Origin: Candidatus Howiella intestinavium
Lineage (GTDB): Bacteria; Bacillota; Clostridia; Oscillospirales; Acutalibacteraceae
Direction: 5' to 3'
Assembly (NCBI GenBank): GCA_904420585.1
Contig: CAJFVX010000011.1
Coordinates: 1 to 37,006 of the forward strand
DNA: 37,006 bases
The position numbers and the translations under genes were made by a program. The notes under the pieces were generated by a model, which made no database searches, had not been told where the DNA came from, and saw only the letters and a list, made by a program, of their open reading frames with translations. This document shows positions 17,009-25,315 of this stretch, in pieces (position 1 is the stretch's first letter; each line of letters begins with the position of its first letter).

Positions 17009-18025
17009 ATGGTAAGAGATATGGACGAAATCAGGATGCAGGCCTTAAAAATTGTGGATGCGATTATAGCGAATATGGAAAAAGCCATTGTGGGCAAGCG
17101 GCGTTCCATCGAGCTGGTGGTCCTGTCCTTATTGGGGCGGGGACACGTGCTGCTGGAGGACGTGCCCGGGGTAGGCAAGACCAGCCTGGTCTCAGCCCTG
17201 GCCCGGTCGGTGGACTGCTCCTTCAACCGCATTCAGTTCACCCCCGACATCATGCCGTCGGACATCACCGGCTTTTCCATGTTCAACCGGAAGACCGGTG
17301 AATTTGAGTACCGTCCCGGGGCGGTGATGTGCCACTTCCTGCTGGCCGACGAAATCAACCGCACCTCGGCCAAGACCCAGGCCAGCCTCCTGGAGGTTAT
17401 GCAGGAAAACCAGGTGACGGTGGACGGCCAGACCTATGCGGTGCCCCGGCCCTTTATGGTCATCGCCACCCAGAACCCCATTGAATACCTGGGAACCTAT
17501 CCTCTGCCCGAAGCCCAGATGGACCGCTTTTTCATGCGCGTCTCCCTGGGGTATCCCACCAAGGCCCAGGAGCAGAAGATGCTGGCCATGCATGCGGCCG
17601 GCACGCCTATAGAGACCCTCAGCCCGGTGGCCAACGGCCGGCAGCTTATCGAACTGCAGAAGCTGGTGACCCAGATACATACCGACCCGGCCATTTTTGC
17701 CTATATTGTGGATTTGGCTGAGGCCACCCGGCAGCATCCCCAAATCGATTTGGGCCTCAGTCCCCGGGGCTCCATCGCCCTGCATCGGGCGTCCCAGGCC
17801 CTGGCCTTCTGCAAAGGGCGGGACTACATCCTGCCCGACGACGTGCAGACGGTGCTGGAGCCGGTGGTGGCCCATCGCCTGGTGCTCAAAAGGGAGGCAA
17901 AAATCAAGGGGGCCGCGGCGGAATCGCTGCTGCGGGAAATTGTAAACAGCCTGCCCGTGCCCGGCATGGGCCAGCGCCCCGCCCGGCCGGAGAACGGGGG
18001 CGCCGGGGAGGGTGTGCGTCCATGA
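17009..18025 (+). CDS. MoxR-family AAA+ ATPase
   Basis: A 338-residue AAA_3/MoxR ATPase, a chaperone-like ATPase that typically works with DUF58/VWA proteins on envelope or metalloenzyme assembly. The Walker A is PGVGKTS (G54-S59), the Walker B LLADEIN (D114-E115), and the sensor region ATQNPIEYLGTYPLPEAQMDR is present in a very conserved form. Length is normal. The ATG at 17009 is used although its ribosome site is weak; another ATG at 17021 would only remove four residues. Its stop overlaps the DUF58 gene by four bases (ATGA), and that gene overlaps the transglutaminase gene in the same way. This is the widespread moxR-DUF58-tgpA operon, whose cellular role in Firmicutes is unproven. Confidence 0.95.
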   Translation: MVRDMDEIRMQALKIVDAIIANMEKAIVGKRRSIELVVLSLLGRGHVLLEDVPGVGKTSLVSALARSVDCSFNRIQFTPDIMPSDITGFSMFNRKTGEFEYRPGAVMCHFLLADEINRTSAKTQASLLEVMQENQVTVDGQTYAVPRPFMVIATQNPIEYLGTYPLPEAQMDRFFMRVSLGYPTKAQEQKMLAMHAAGTPIETLSPVANGRQLIELQKLVTQIHTDPAIFAYIVDLAEATRQHPQIDLGLSPRGSIALHRASQALAFCKGRDYILPDDVQTVLEPVVAHRLVLKREAKIKGAAAESLLREIVNSLPVPGMGQRPARPENGGAGEGVRP

Positions 18026-19275
18026 CCATCCGGAAAAGCCGCGCTTTTCCAGCCGGCAAGAAAAGGGCAGGCCGGCGGGGTTCCCTGCGCCGGAACCGGG
18101 CGGCCTACCTTGTCTTTTTAGGGCTTATGGGCCTTTTATACTATTGGATCCGCAGTGCCGAGCTGGGAATTATGTTCTTTACCCTCCTCATCCTGCCGGT
18201 GCTGTCCTATATTTTCACCTGGTTCAGCCGCCGGGGTGTGCGCATCACCCAGAAGGCGGAGGGCGGCACGCTCCAGAAGGGCGGCCGGGCGGGCATTTCG
18301 GTGACCCTGGAGAATACCGGCCGGCTGCCGGTGCCCTATCTCTCCTTTTGTTTCCCTGAGGAAGCCGAAGGTCTTGCCTATCCGGAGGCGCCGGGGGCCT
18401 GCAGCCTGCCCGTCCGCAGCCGCAGGGAGCTTTCCTTTTGGGCTGTGCCCCGTTACCGGGGAGATTACGCCGCCGGCATCTCCAAGGCCTACGTGGAGGA
18501 CTTCCTGCGGATTTTCCGGCTGTCCTGTCCGGCGCCCCAGCAGGTAGATCTGCTGGTCTATCCGGTCATCCACCCCCTGCCGGGCGGCATGCAGCTGACG
18601 GCCCTTACCGACCATACCACCCCCCAGCCCGGGGCGGTGGAGGACTACTCCTCTGTGGCCGATATCGTGCCCTACGATCCCTCCCAGGAGTTCCGCAAGG
18701 TCCACTGGAAGCTGACCGCCCGGCTGGACGAGCTGATGGTCCGCCGGTTTGATACCGAGGACGTGGCCCGCACGGTGCTGCTGCTGGACATGTCGGCCAA
18801 CGGGGAAGGGGAGGCCGCCGCGGCCGCCGCAGATGCCATGACCGAAGCGGCGGTATCCATCCTTTCCGCCTGGATGAAGGAGGAGCAGGCGGCCGCCCTG
18901 GTGTACGGGGTGGAGCGGCCCATGGTAATCCAGCGCAGCGGGCGGGAGGGCTTTGCAGGCTTCCACCGCCTGCTGGCCGGCCTGCCCAATACCACCCCCT
19001 ATACCGCCGCCCAGCTGCTGCGGTTCTATCTGGAGGGCGCCCACGGCGGCACGGCGGTGGCTGTGCTGACCGGCCGGGTGGATGATGAACTGCTGGCGGC
19101 CGTATCCCAGGCTCTGGCCGCCGGGGTGCAGGTCTGTATCTTCTATATGCAGCAGGCGGACGCCCATGCGGGGGCCGACGAACTGCTGCGGGATTTGGAG
19201 CAGCGGGGTATCCCCGTCCGCCGTTTCCGGGCGGATGGCGTGCCGGAAGCCGCCGGCGGAGGGACAGGCCTATGA
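18022..19275 (+). CDS. DUF58 domain membrane protein
   Basis: A 417-residue protein with two N-terminal membrane segments (about residues 32-70, around GLMGLLYYWI and LLILPVLSYIFTWF), then a cytoplasmic region ending in the DUF58 domain. The domain hallmark is YDPSQEFRKVHWKLTARLDE near residue 220, followed by RRFDTEDVARTVLLLDMS, whose DMS resembles a partial MIDAS-type VWA fold. It overlaps MoxR upstream and the TgpA-like gene downstream by four bases each, so the three proteins are made together. Known practice links DUF58 proteins to MoxR as partner substrates; the biochemical role here is not known. Two alanine-rich stretches near residues 270-285 are lineage-specific. Confidence 0.92.
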   Translation: MTIRKSRAFPAGKKRAGRRGSLRRNRAAYLVFLGLMGLLYYWIRSAELGIMFFTLLILPVLSYIFTWFSRRGVRITQKAEGGTLQKGGRAGISVTLENTGRLPVPYLSFCFPEEAEGLAYPEAPGACSLPVRSRRELSFWAVPRYRGDYAAGISKAYVEDFLRIFRLSCPAPQQVDLLVYPVIHPLPGGMQLTALTDHTTPQPGAVEDYSSVADIVPYDPSQEFRKVHWKLTARLDELMVRRFDTEDVARTVLLLDMSANGEGEAAAAAADAMTEAAVSILSAWMKEEQAAALVYGVERPMVIQRSGREGFAGFHRLLAGLPNTTPYTAAQLLRFYLEGAHGGTAVAVLTGRVDDELLAAVSQALAAGVQVCIFYMQQADAHAGADELLRDLEQRGIPVRRFRADGVPEAAGGGTGL

Positions 19276-21743
19276 AGACGGTTACAAAGGAAAGGTTCCT
19301 CCGCCTGCTGTTCTTTACGGGGCTGGGCGGGGCCTACATCGCCTCTCTTGCCTGCATGGTGCTTTCGGCCACCCTGCTGGAAGCGCCGGTCCCCCTGCTC
19401 ATAGCCCTGGGTTTCGGTACGGCCCTGCTTTGCGGTCTTATCTTTTACAATCTGAAAACCTTTCTGGGCGCCGCTGGTCTGCTGGCCGTCTTTATAGGCG
19501 TCCGCTTCTTTATTCTCATGGACGGGCCGGCGCGATCGGACTGGATGGAGGATGCCGGCCGGACCCTGCGGAACGTCTGGGGCCAGGTCATGGGCAATCC
19601 CTTCAATCCGGAGGAAGGGTTCATCCTGTGGAGCATCCTTTTCGGGCTCTTCGGACTGCTGGCGGTATGCGCCTTTTACCGGCGCATCCATTTCTGGCTG
19701 GCGGCGCTGCCGCCCCTTGTCTGCTATCTGCTGGGGGTTATGGGGCGGTATGAGACCAGCGTCCCGGCCTCCCTTACGGCCTTTTTCTGCCTGGTGCTCC
19801 TTTTCCTGCTGAGCCGCCGGCAGAAGGCTTTGGGACGGGTATTCGTTCTCTCCCCCCGGCCGGGGGAGAAAAAGGGGATTTGGCGGCAGGGGGCTCTGCC
19901 CGTCTGTACGGCGCTGACGGTGGCCGCCGCCATGGGGCTGGCCGCCCTGGTGCCCTTTGCCTCCACCCCCGCCCAAACCCGCATGTACGTTCCCCAGTAT
20001 GCGGATTTCGGGGACTTTATGCAGAGCTTCCATCTGCAGGGGCAATGGTTTTCGGTCACCGGCTTTTCGGACGGGGACACCCGGCTGGGAGGCGACCTGT
20101 ATCTGGATGACAGCCTGGTGATGGAGGTTCAGGCCGATGAGCGGACCTATCTTTCCGGCGCCGTCTATCGAACCTATGACGGCCGGACCTGGCTGGATGA
20201 GACCACCGAAACCGTCCTTACCGACCCGGCGGATATGGAAGAGGGCTGGGAGGAGCCGCTGCTGCAGGAAGGCGCCTACCGGACCAACCGGGTTACGGTG
20301 ACCATGCGGCAGACGGGGGATATCCTCTTTTATCCCGGCAATCCGGGAAACCTGCGCCTGCCGTCGGGCAGCACCCTGTTTACCAACGAGGCAGGGACGT
20401 ATTACCTGCAGCCGGCCATGACGCCGGGGGATTCCTACACGGCCTTTTCCCGGGAAATAGACCCGGATGCCCCCGCAGGCCTGGGAGCGCTGCAGCTGGC
20501 CGGCCGGAACTACTACAGCATCCGGGACGAATGGGATTCGGACGGGGCCGCAGAGGCCGCCCGCATCCAGCAGGATTATACCCAAATCCCCGATGAGATG
20601 CCCCTGCGGGTGCAGGCGCTGGCCGAGGACATTACGAACGGCATTCAGGGGGACTATGCAATGGCCAAGGCCATTGAGGAGTATCTCTGCGCCAACTATA
20701 CCTATTCCCTCCAGCCGGGCGACCTGCCGGAGGGGGCGGATTTTGTGGACTATTTCCTCTTTGAAGGCAGAGAGGGGTATTGCACCCACTTCGCCACAGC
20801 CATGGTGATGCTCTGCCGGTCTGTGGAGCTGCCGGCCCGGTTTGTCAAGGGCTTTGTGACCCCCGCCGCGCCGGACGATTCGGGGGTTTACCAGGTCACC
20901 GGCCGGATGTCCCACGCCTGGGCGGAGGTCTATCTGGCCGGGTTGGGCTGGGTGCGGTTTGAGGCCACGCCGCCCTTTAACCCGGAGTGGAACCAGTCTC
21001 CCGCCCAGCTGGATGCGTCGGTGCTGGAGGAGACGGAATACCTGGAGGAAATCGGGGTCTATGAGCCGGATGAGGACGGCGTGGGCGTATCCAGCATCCC
21101 GGAGAATGTGGTCAGCCCCGGCTCTTCCAGCCTGCCCACGGTCACATCCGGGAACCGGATGTCTGCCCCGCCCTCCAGCAGCGACGTCTCCTACGCCGGC
21201 GAAGCGTCGAATCTGCTGTCGGGCGAGACGGACAGCCTCCCGTCCGGCGGAGCGATCCCATCCGGCGGGGCGCTTCCATCCGGCGCGTATATGGAAGGGC
21301 AGACCGGCACGCCTGCCTCCTCCGTCCTGCTGGGGGCGCTGCTTGTGGGGATATTCCTGCTGCTGCTTCTCATCCTGCTGCTTGTCCGTATCCTGCGGGT
21401 GCGCCGTCGTATCCGGCGGCGGGAGGCTGCCCGGGGCCGGGAGCGGATGCGGCTGACCTTCCGGGAAATCCTGCGCCTGCTGGAATATAAGGGGGCCGAA
21501 CCCAGGAGCGGCGAGACAGCCGGGGCCATGGCCCGGCGGCTGGAAGCCCAAGCGGAATTCGCCGGGATGGATATCGTCGAGGCGGCGGCGCTCTACGAAG
21601 CGGCTCTCTTCGGCGGCGGGCAGCCGTCGGAGAAAGACTGCCGGCACATGGATGCCATCTATGACGCCCTTTTGCAGAAGGTGCGAAGCGGCATGTCCGG
21701 TCTTGCCTTCCGGTGGCGGCGTTATATACAGAACAGGCTGTAA
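19272..21743 (+). CDS. TgpA-like transglutaminase-domain membrane protein
   Basis: An 823-residue membrane protein. The N-terminal 240 residues hold several hydrophobic segments; an extracytoplasmic region then leads to a transglutaminase-like core with C504 in GYCTHFATAMVML and H548 in SHAWAEVY. The third catalytic position is E564 in RFEATPPF, where Asp is usual. A low-complexity Ser/Gly/Pro linker (including PSGGAIPSGGALPSGA) joins it to a last membrane helix (about 682-705) and a cytoplasmic DUF4129-like tail. It ends the moxR-DUF58-tgpA operon and is followed by a terminator. The layout matches TgpA (DUF3488) proteins, for which a cell-wall or protease-like role has been suggested. Whether the Glu at 564 supports catalysis is uncertain. 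Confidence 0.9.
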   Translation: MKTVTKERFLRLLFFTGLGGAYIASLACMVLSATLLEAPVPLLIALGFGTALLCGLIFYNLKTFLGAAGLLAVFIGVRFFILMDGPARSDWMEDAGRTLRNVWGQVMGNPFNPEEGFILWSILFGLFGLLAVCAFYRRIHFWLAALPPLVCYLLGVMGRYETSVPASLTAFFCLVLLFLLSRRQKALGRVFVLSPRPGEKKGIWRQGALPVCTALTVAAAMGLAALVPFASTPAQTRMYVPQYADFGDFMQSFHLQGQWFSVTGFSDGDTRLGGDLYLDDSLVMEVQADERTYLSGAVYRTYDGRTWLDETTETVLTDPADMEEGWEEPLLQEGAYRTNRVTVTMRQTGDILFYPGNPGNLRLPSGSTLFTNEAGTYYLQPAMTPGDSYTAFSREIDPDAPAGLGALQLAGRNYYSIRDEWDSDGAAEAARIQQDYTQIPDEMPLRVQALAEDITNGIQGDYAMAKAIEEYLCANYTYSLQPGDLPEGADFVDYFLFEGREGYCTHFATAMVMLCRSVELPARFVKGFVTPAAPDDSGVYQVTGRMSHAWAEVYLAGLGWVRFEATPPFNPEWNQSPAQLDASVLEETEYLEEIGVYEPDEDGVGVSSIPENVVSPGSSSLPTVTSGNRMSAPPSSSDVSYAGEASNLLSGETDSLPSGGAIPSGGALPSGAYMEGQTGTPASSVLLGALLVGIFLLLLLILLLVRILRVRRRIRRREAARGRERMRLTFREILRLLEYKGAEPRSGETAGAMARRLEAQAEFAGMDIVEAAALYEAALFGGGQPSEKDCRHMDAIYDALLQKVRSGMSGLAFRWRRYIQNRL

Positions 21744-21789
21744 ACCCCTTTTCGGAAGGGTATGCTGACCTGTTTGCGATACAGCTTTA

Positions 21790-21819
21790 GCCCGCACGGC
21801 ATTGGCCGTGCGGGCTTTT
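21790..21819 (+). terminator. Rho-independent terminator after the moxR operon
   Basis: A perfect 11-bp stem, GCCCGCACGGC (21790-21800) with GCCGTGCGGGC (21805-21815), loop ATTG, then TTTT. It also argues against any helicase start upstream of 21820. Confidence 0.9.
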
Positions 21820-21912
21820 GCCTGCTTCTATGTATGCAGGCGGGGCTGGTTTGCACCGGGACGGCCCTTGTGCTATACTTTCCATAAGACAAACCGGAGG
21901 GGAGGGAAGGGC

Positions 21913-24372
21913 ATGGAGGAAATCCGGCTTTCGGTGCGGGGCCTTGTGGAGTTCTTACTGCGGGGCGGCAGCATCGACAACCGCCTGGGCGGCCTGGAGC
22001 GGGCCCAGGAGGGCGGCCGCATTCACCGCCGCCTGCAAAAGCAAGCGGGGGAGGGCTACCAGGCGGAGGTCCCCCTATCCATCCGGAAAACCTACGGGGA
22101 ACTGCCTTTCCTCATAGAGGGCCGGGCCGACGGCCTTATCCGTCCGGCAGCGGGTGACCCCGCCTTTTCCACCTGGGAGGATGCGCCGGCGGCGGGGGAC
22201 TGTACCGGCCGGCCGGAACTGATTGTGGACGAAATCAAAACCACCCTCCTGCCCTTCGACCGGCTCACCGCCGATTTCAACCCCTCCCACTGGGCCCAGG
22301 CCATGTGCTACGCCTACATCTGCGCCGAAAAGGAAAATCTTTCGGCCGTAGGGGTGCAGCTGACCTATTTCCAGGCCGAGACGGAGGAAATCCGGTACTT
22401 CCGCCGCCGCTGCAGCCGGGATTTCCTGGAGGAATTCTTCGACGACCTTCTGGAAAAATACAAAAAATGGGCCGACTGGCAGGAAGACTGGAACCGGCGG
22501 CGGGACGAGGCGGCGAAGGCCCTGACCTTCCCCTTCGCTTCCTACCGCCCCGGCCAGCGGCAGATGGCCGCCGCCGTCTACCGGGCCATCCGGGACGGAA
22601 AACGGGTATTCTGCCAGGCGCCCACGGGCATCGGCAAGAGCATGTCGGCCCTCTTTCCGGCCGTCAAGGCCTTGGGGGAGGGAGAATGCGAAAAAATCTT
22701 CTATCTGACGGCCAAGACGGTGGCCCGCCAGGCGGCCGAAGACGCCCTTGCGCTTTTGCGGGAGAAGGGGGCGGCCCTCAAATCGGTCAACCTGACCGCC
22801 AAGGACAAAATCTGTTTTCTCGAAGAGCGGGACTGCAATCCCGAGGCCTGTCCCTACGCCGACGGCCATTTCGACCGGGTCAACGACGCCCTCTACGCCC
22901 TTCTCACCGGCTGCGACGCCTATACCCGCCAAGCCGTGGAGGAAGCCGCCCGGCAGTATAGAGTCTGCCCCTATGAGCTGAGCCTGGATTTGTCCCTTTT
23001 CTGCGACTGCGTCGTCTGCGATTACAATTATCTGTTCGACCCCGAGGCTAGGCTCCTCCGCTTTTTCGGCGGGGAGGGCGGGGATTACGCCTTTCTCATC
23101 GACGAGGCCCACAACCTGGTGGACCGGGCCCGTTCCATGTATTCGGCTTCCCTGCGTAAATCGGATTTTCTGGCCCTGCGCCGGCAAATCGGCCGGGCGG
23201 CTCCCAAGCTGTCGTCCGCCCTCGGCAGGCTCAACCGGGCCTTTCTGGACGTCCGCAAAGCCTGCCTGGAGGAAAACGGGGAAACCTTCCGGAAAATCCC
23301 TTCCCGGGAAGACCGGGAGGATACGGGGGTCTTCACCGCCCCCGAGCCCGCCCCGGCCCTGACCGAGGCCATAGCCGGTTTTGTTTTCGCCTGTGAGGAG
23401 TGGCTTGCCCGGCGGCCCTCCCCCCGGCCGGACTGGGAGCCGGACCTGCTGGAGCGGTATTTCGAGGCGCTGGCCTACCGGCGGACTTTAGAGGCCTTTG
23501 ACGATGCCTACACCTTCTGCCTGGCCGTGGGCCGGCGGGACGTCCAGGCCCGGCTGCTCTGTCTGGACCCCGCCCGGCAGGTATCCGACTGCCTGGATAA
23601 GGGAAAGGGTGCCGTGCTCTTTTCGGCCACCTTAAGCCCCCTGTCCTATTTTCAGTCCTTATTGGGCGGAAAGGAGGCGGCCGCCCTCACCCTGCCGTCC
23701 CCCTTCCCTCCGGAGCGGCTGGGCCTTTTTGCCGCCCACCGCATCAGCACCCGGTATAAGGACCGGCAGGCGGGATATGACCGCATCGCCCAGTTAATTT
23801 ACACCACCGTTTCCGCCCGGCCGGGACATTATATGGCCTATTTTCCCTCCTACGCCTACTTAGAGGCCGTGCGGGAGCGGTTCCAGGCGGCCTATCCCGA
23901 TTTTCCCCTGCTTGTGCAGCAGAGCGATATGGACGAGGCGGCCCGGACAGCCTTTCTCCGGCGGTTCGGGGAGGGCGGAGAAGGGGACGCCCTTTTAGGC
24001 TTCTGTGTGCTGGGGGGCCTCTACGCCGAAGGGGTGGACCTGAAAGGGGAGCAGCTTGTCGGAGCGGTGATTGTGGGGGTGGGACTGCCTCAAGTCAACC
24101 CCTGGCAGGAAATCCTCAAAATCCATTTTGACAAAGAGGGCAAGGGCTTTGCCTATGCATATCGCTACCCCGGCTTCCATAAGGTATTGCAGGCGGCCGG
24201 CCGGGTTATCCGGGATGCGGCGGACAAAGGGGTGGTGCTGCTCATCGACGACCGCTTTGTCAGCGGCGCCTACCGGCGGCTGTATCCGTCCCACTGGTCC
24301 CATCTGCTGCCCGTGGACGATGCGGACGGCCTCAAGCGAGCCCTGGGAGATTTCTGGTCAAAAGATTTGTGA
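21913..24372 (+). CDS. ATP-dependent DNA helicase of the XPD/DinG type fused to a PD-(D/E)XK nuclease domain
   Basis: An 819-residue superfamily 2 helicase. Residues about 1-190 look like a Cas4/RecB-like PD-(D/E)XK nuclease: D73 in EGRADGL and E107-I-K109 in VDEIKTT are the likely catalytic residues. The helicase core has Walker A PTGIGKS (237-243), four cysteines placed as for an XPD-type Fe-S cluster (C301, C308, C313, C352), DEAH at 397-400, and C-terminal motifs including QAAGRVIRD. The start is the ATG at 21913 after GGAGGGAAGG; an upstream in-frame start would lie within the preceding terminator. Family members are thought to act in DNA repair. It is transcribed alone here, between the moxR operon terminator and a consensus promoter. 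A direct target is not known. Confidence 0.9.
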   Translation: MEEIRLSVRGLVEFLLRGGSIDNRLGGLERAQEGGRIHRRLQKQAGEGYQAEVPLSIRKTYGELPFLIEGRADGLIRPAAGDPAFSTWEDAPAAGDCTGRPELIVDEIKTTLLPFDRLTADFNPSHWAQAMCYAYICAEKENLSAVGVQLTYFQAETEEIRYFRRRCSRDFLEEFFDDLLEKYKKWADWQEDWNRRRDEAAKALTFPFASYRPGQRQMAAAVYRAIRDGKRVFCQAPTGIGKSMSALFPAVKALGEGECEKIFYLTAKTVARQAAEDALALLREKGAALKSVNLTAKDKICFLEERDCNPEACPYADGHFDRVNDALYALLTGCDAYTRQAVEEAARQYRVCPYELSLDLSLFCDCVVCDYNYLFDPEARLLRFFGGEGGDYAFLIDEAHNLVDRARSMYSASLRKSDFLALRRQIGRAAPKLSSALGRLNRAFLDVRKACLEENGETFRKIPSREDREDTGVFTAPEPAPALTEAIAGFVFACEEWLARRPSPRPDWEPDLLERYFEALAYRRTLEAFDDAYTFCLAVGRRDVQARLLCLDPARQVSDCLDKGKGAVLFSATLSPLSYFQSLLGGKEAAALTLPSPFPPERLGLFAAHRISTRYKDRQAGYDRIAQLIYTTVSARPGHYMAYFPSYAYLEAVRERFQAAYPDFPLLVQQSDMDEAARTAFLRRFGEGGEGDALLGFCVLGGLYAEGVDLKGEQLVGAVIVGVGLPQVNPWQEILKIHFDKEGKGFAYAYRYPGFHKVLQAAGRVIRDAADKGVVLLIDDRFVSGAYRRLYPSHWSHLLPVDDADGLKRALGDFWSKDL

Positions 24373-24417
24373 TTATGTCAATTGTACATAAATTATTTTT
24401 TTGACGCATTTAATCAG

Positions 24418-24446
24418 TTGAAATTGCATATAGAGTGTGTTATAAT
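24418..24446 (+). promoter_or_regulatory. Vegetative promoter of the cytidylate-kinase-like gene
   Basis: TTGAAA (24418-24423), 17-base spacer, TATAAT (24441-24446). Five of six and six of six matches to the housekeeping consensus, in an AT-rich island between GC-rich genes. The leader to the ATG at 24531 would be about 78 bases. Confidence 0.8.
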
Positions 24447-24530
24447 ACCCATAAACCCGCAAAAGGTGTTTCCCGTCGGATTCGGCGGGGAAGAGATGCG
24501 CGGATTCCAGTAGAAGGGAGACGGTGGCGT

Positions 24531-25169
24531 ATGAAAACCAATCGGGTGATTACCCTGTCCAGGCAGCTGGGCAGCGGCGGGCATGAAATCGGCAAGCTGC
24601 TGGCCGAGCGGCTGGAAATTCCTTTTTACGACAAGGAGCTTTTGGTGGAAGCGGCCCGGCAGAGCGGCTTTAGCCGGGAGGCCTTTGAGGCGGCCGACGA
24701 GAAGCCCACCAACAGTTTCCTGTATTCCCTGTCGATGGGCAGCCATATGATGACCAGCACCTACACGGATTATTCCCAGTTTTTGACCAACGACCAGCTT
24801 TTCCTCAAGCAGGCCGAGGCCATCCGCCGGATTGCCGGGGAAGGCCCCTGCGTCATTGTGGGGCGCTGCGCCGACTATGTGCTGCGGGACCGGGGAGATC
24901 TGCTGAGCATCTTTGTCCATGCCGCTCTGGACATCCGGGTGAAGCGGATTATGAAGCTGCAGAACCTTTCGGAGGATAAGGCCAGGGCCTATGTGGTTAA
25001 GGCGGACAAAAAGCGGGGCAACTACTACAATTTTTATACCGGGAAGGACTGGAGCCGGGCAGACAGCTACGATTTCTGCATCGACGCGGGCAAACTGGGT
25101 ATCCGGGGCGCCGAGCGGATGATCGAGGAAATTGTGCGTCTGGCCGACCTGGGGTATCCCGAAGCGTAA
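24531..25169 (+). CDS. Cytidylate kinase-like family protein
   Basis: A 212-residue P-loop kinase of the cytidylate kinase-like family (Pfam Cytidylate_kin2), which is related to but distinct from Cmk. The nucleotide loop is SRQLGSGGHEIGKLL at residues 9-23, and later motifs GPCVIVGRCADYVLRDR and the lid-like region LSEDKARAYVVKADKKRG fit the family. The ATG at 24531 follows GAAGGGAG at ten bases, and upstream in-frame codons would overlap the promoter, so a longer start is rejected. The substrate of this family is not well established; it may be a nucleotide kinase or a stress-related P-loop protein. It is a single-gene unit with its own promoter and a probable terminator. Confidence 0.87.
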   Translation: MKTNRVITLSRQLGSGGHEIGKLLAERLEIPFYDKELLVEAARQSGFSREAFEAADEKPTNSFLYSLSMGSHMMTSTYTDYSQFLTNDQLFLKQAEAIRRIAGEGPCVIVGRCADYVLRDRGDLLSIFVHAALDIRVKRIMKLQNLSEDKARAYVVKADKKRGNYYNFYTGKDWSRADSYDFCIDAGKLGIRGAERMIEEIVRLADLGYPEA

Positions 25170-25174
25170 GGAGA

Positions 25175-25213
25175 CCGCCGGGCGACTGCGTCCGGCGGCC
25201 CTCTTTCTCTTTT
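25175..25213 (+). terminator. Probable terminator after the kinase-like gene
   Basis: CCGCCGG (25175-25181) can pair with CCGGCGG (25192-25198) across a ten-base loop. A T-rich but interrupted tract CCCTCTTTCTCTTTT follows, so this is less certain than the other terminators. Confidence 0.55.
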
Positions 25214-25315
25214 GGGGGAGACCGCCGGAAACTGGCATGGATGGGCGCTTTTCTGCATAAGCATTAGGGAAAGGATAGGGGCAAGCCCTGAATCCATGAT
25301 GCGGAGGTGCGCCAA

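Noticed and set aside
19143-21797. An 884-codon open frame opposite the TgpA-like gene
   Set aside because: Shadow frame; Pro/Arg/Gly/Gln-rich translation with no domain, and it starts in the 3' terminator region of the real gene.
21802-21912. A longer N-terminus for the helicase
   Set aside because: The in-frame start lies within the terminator stem of the moxR operon and the extra residues have no family counterpart; ATG at 21913 has a good ribosome site.
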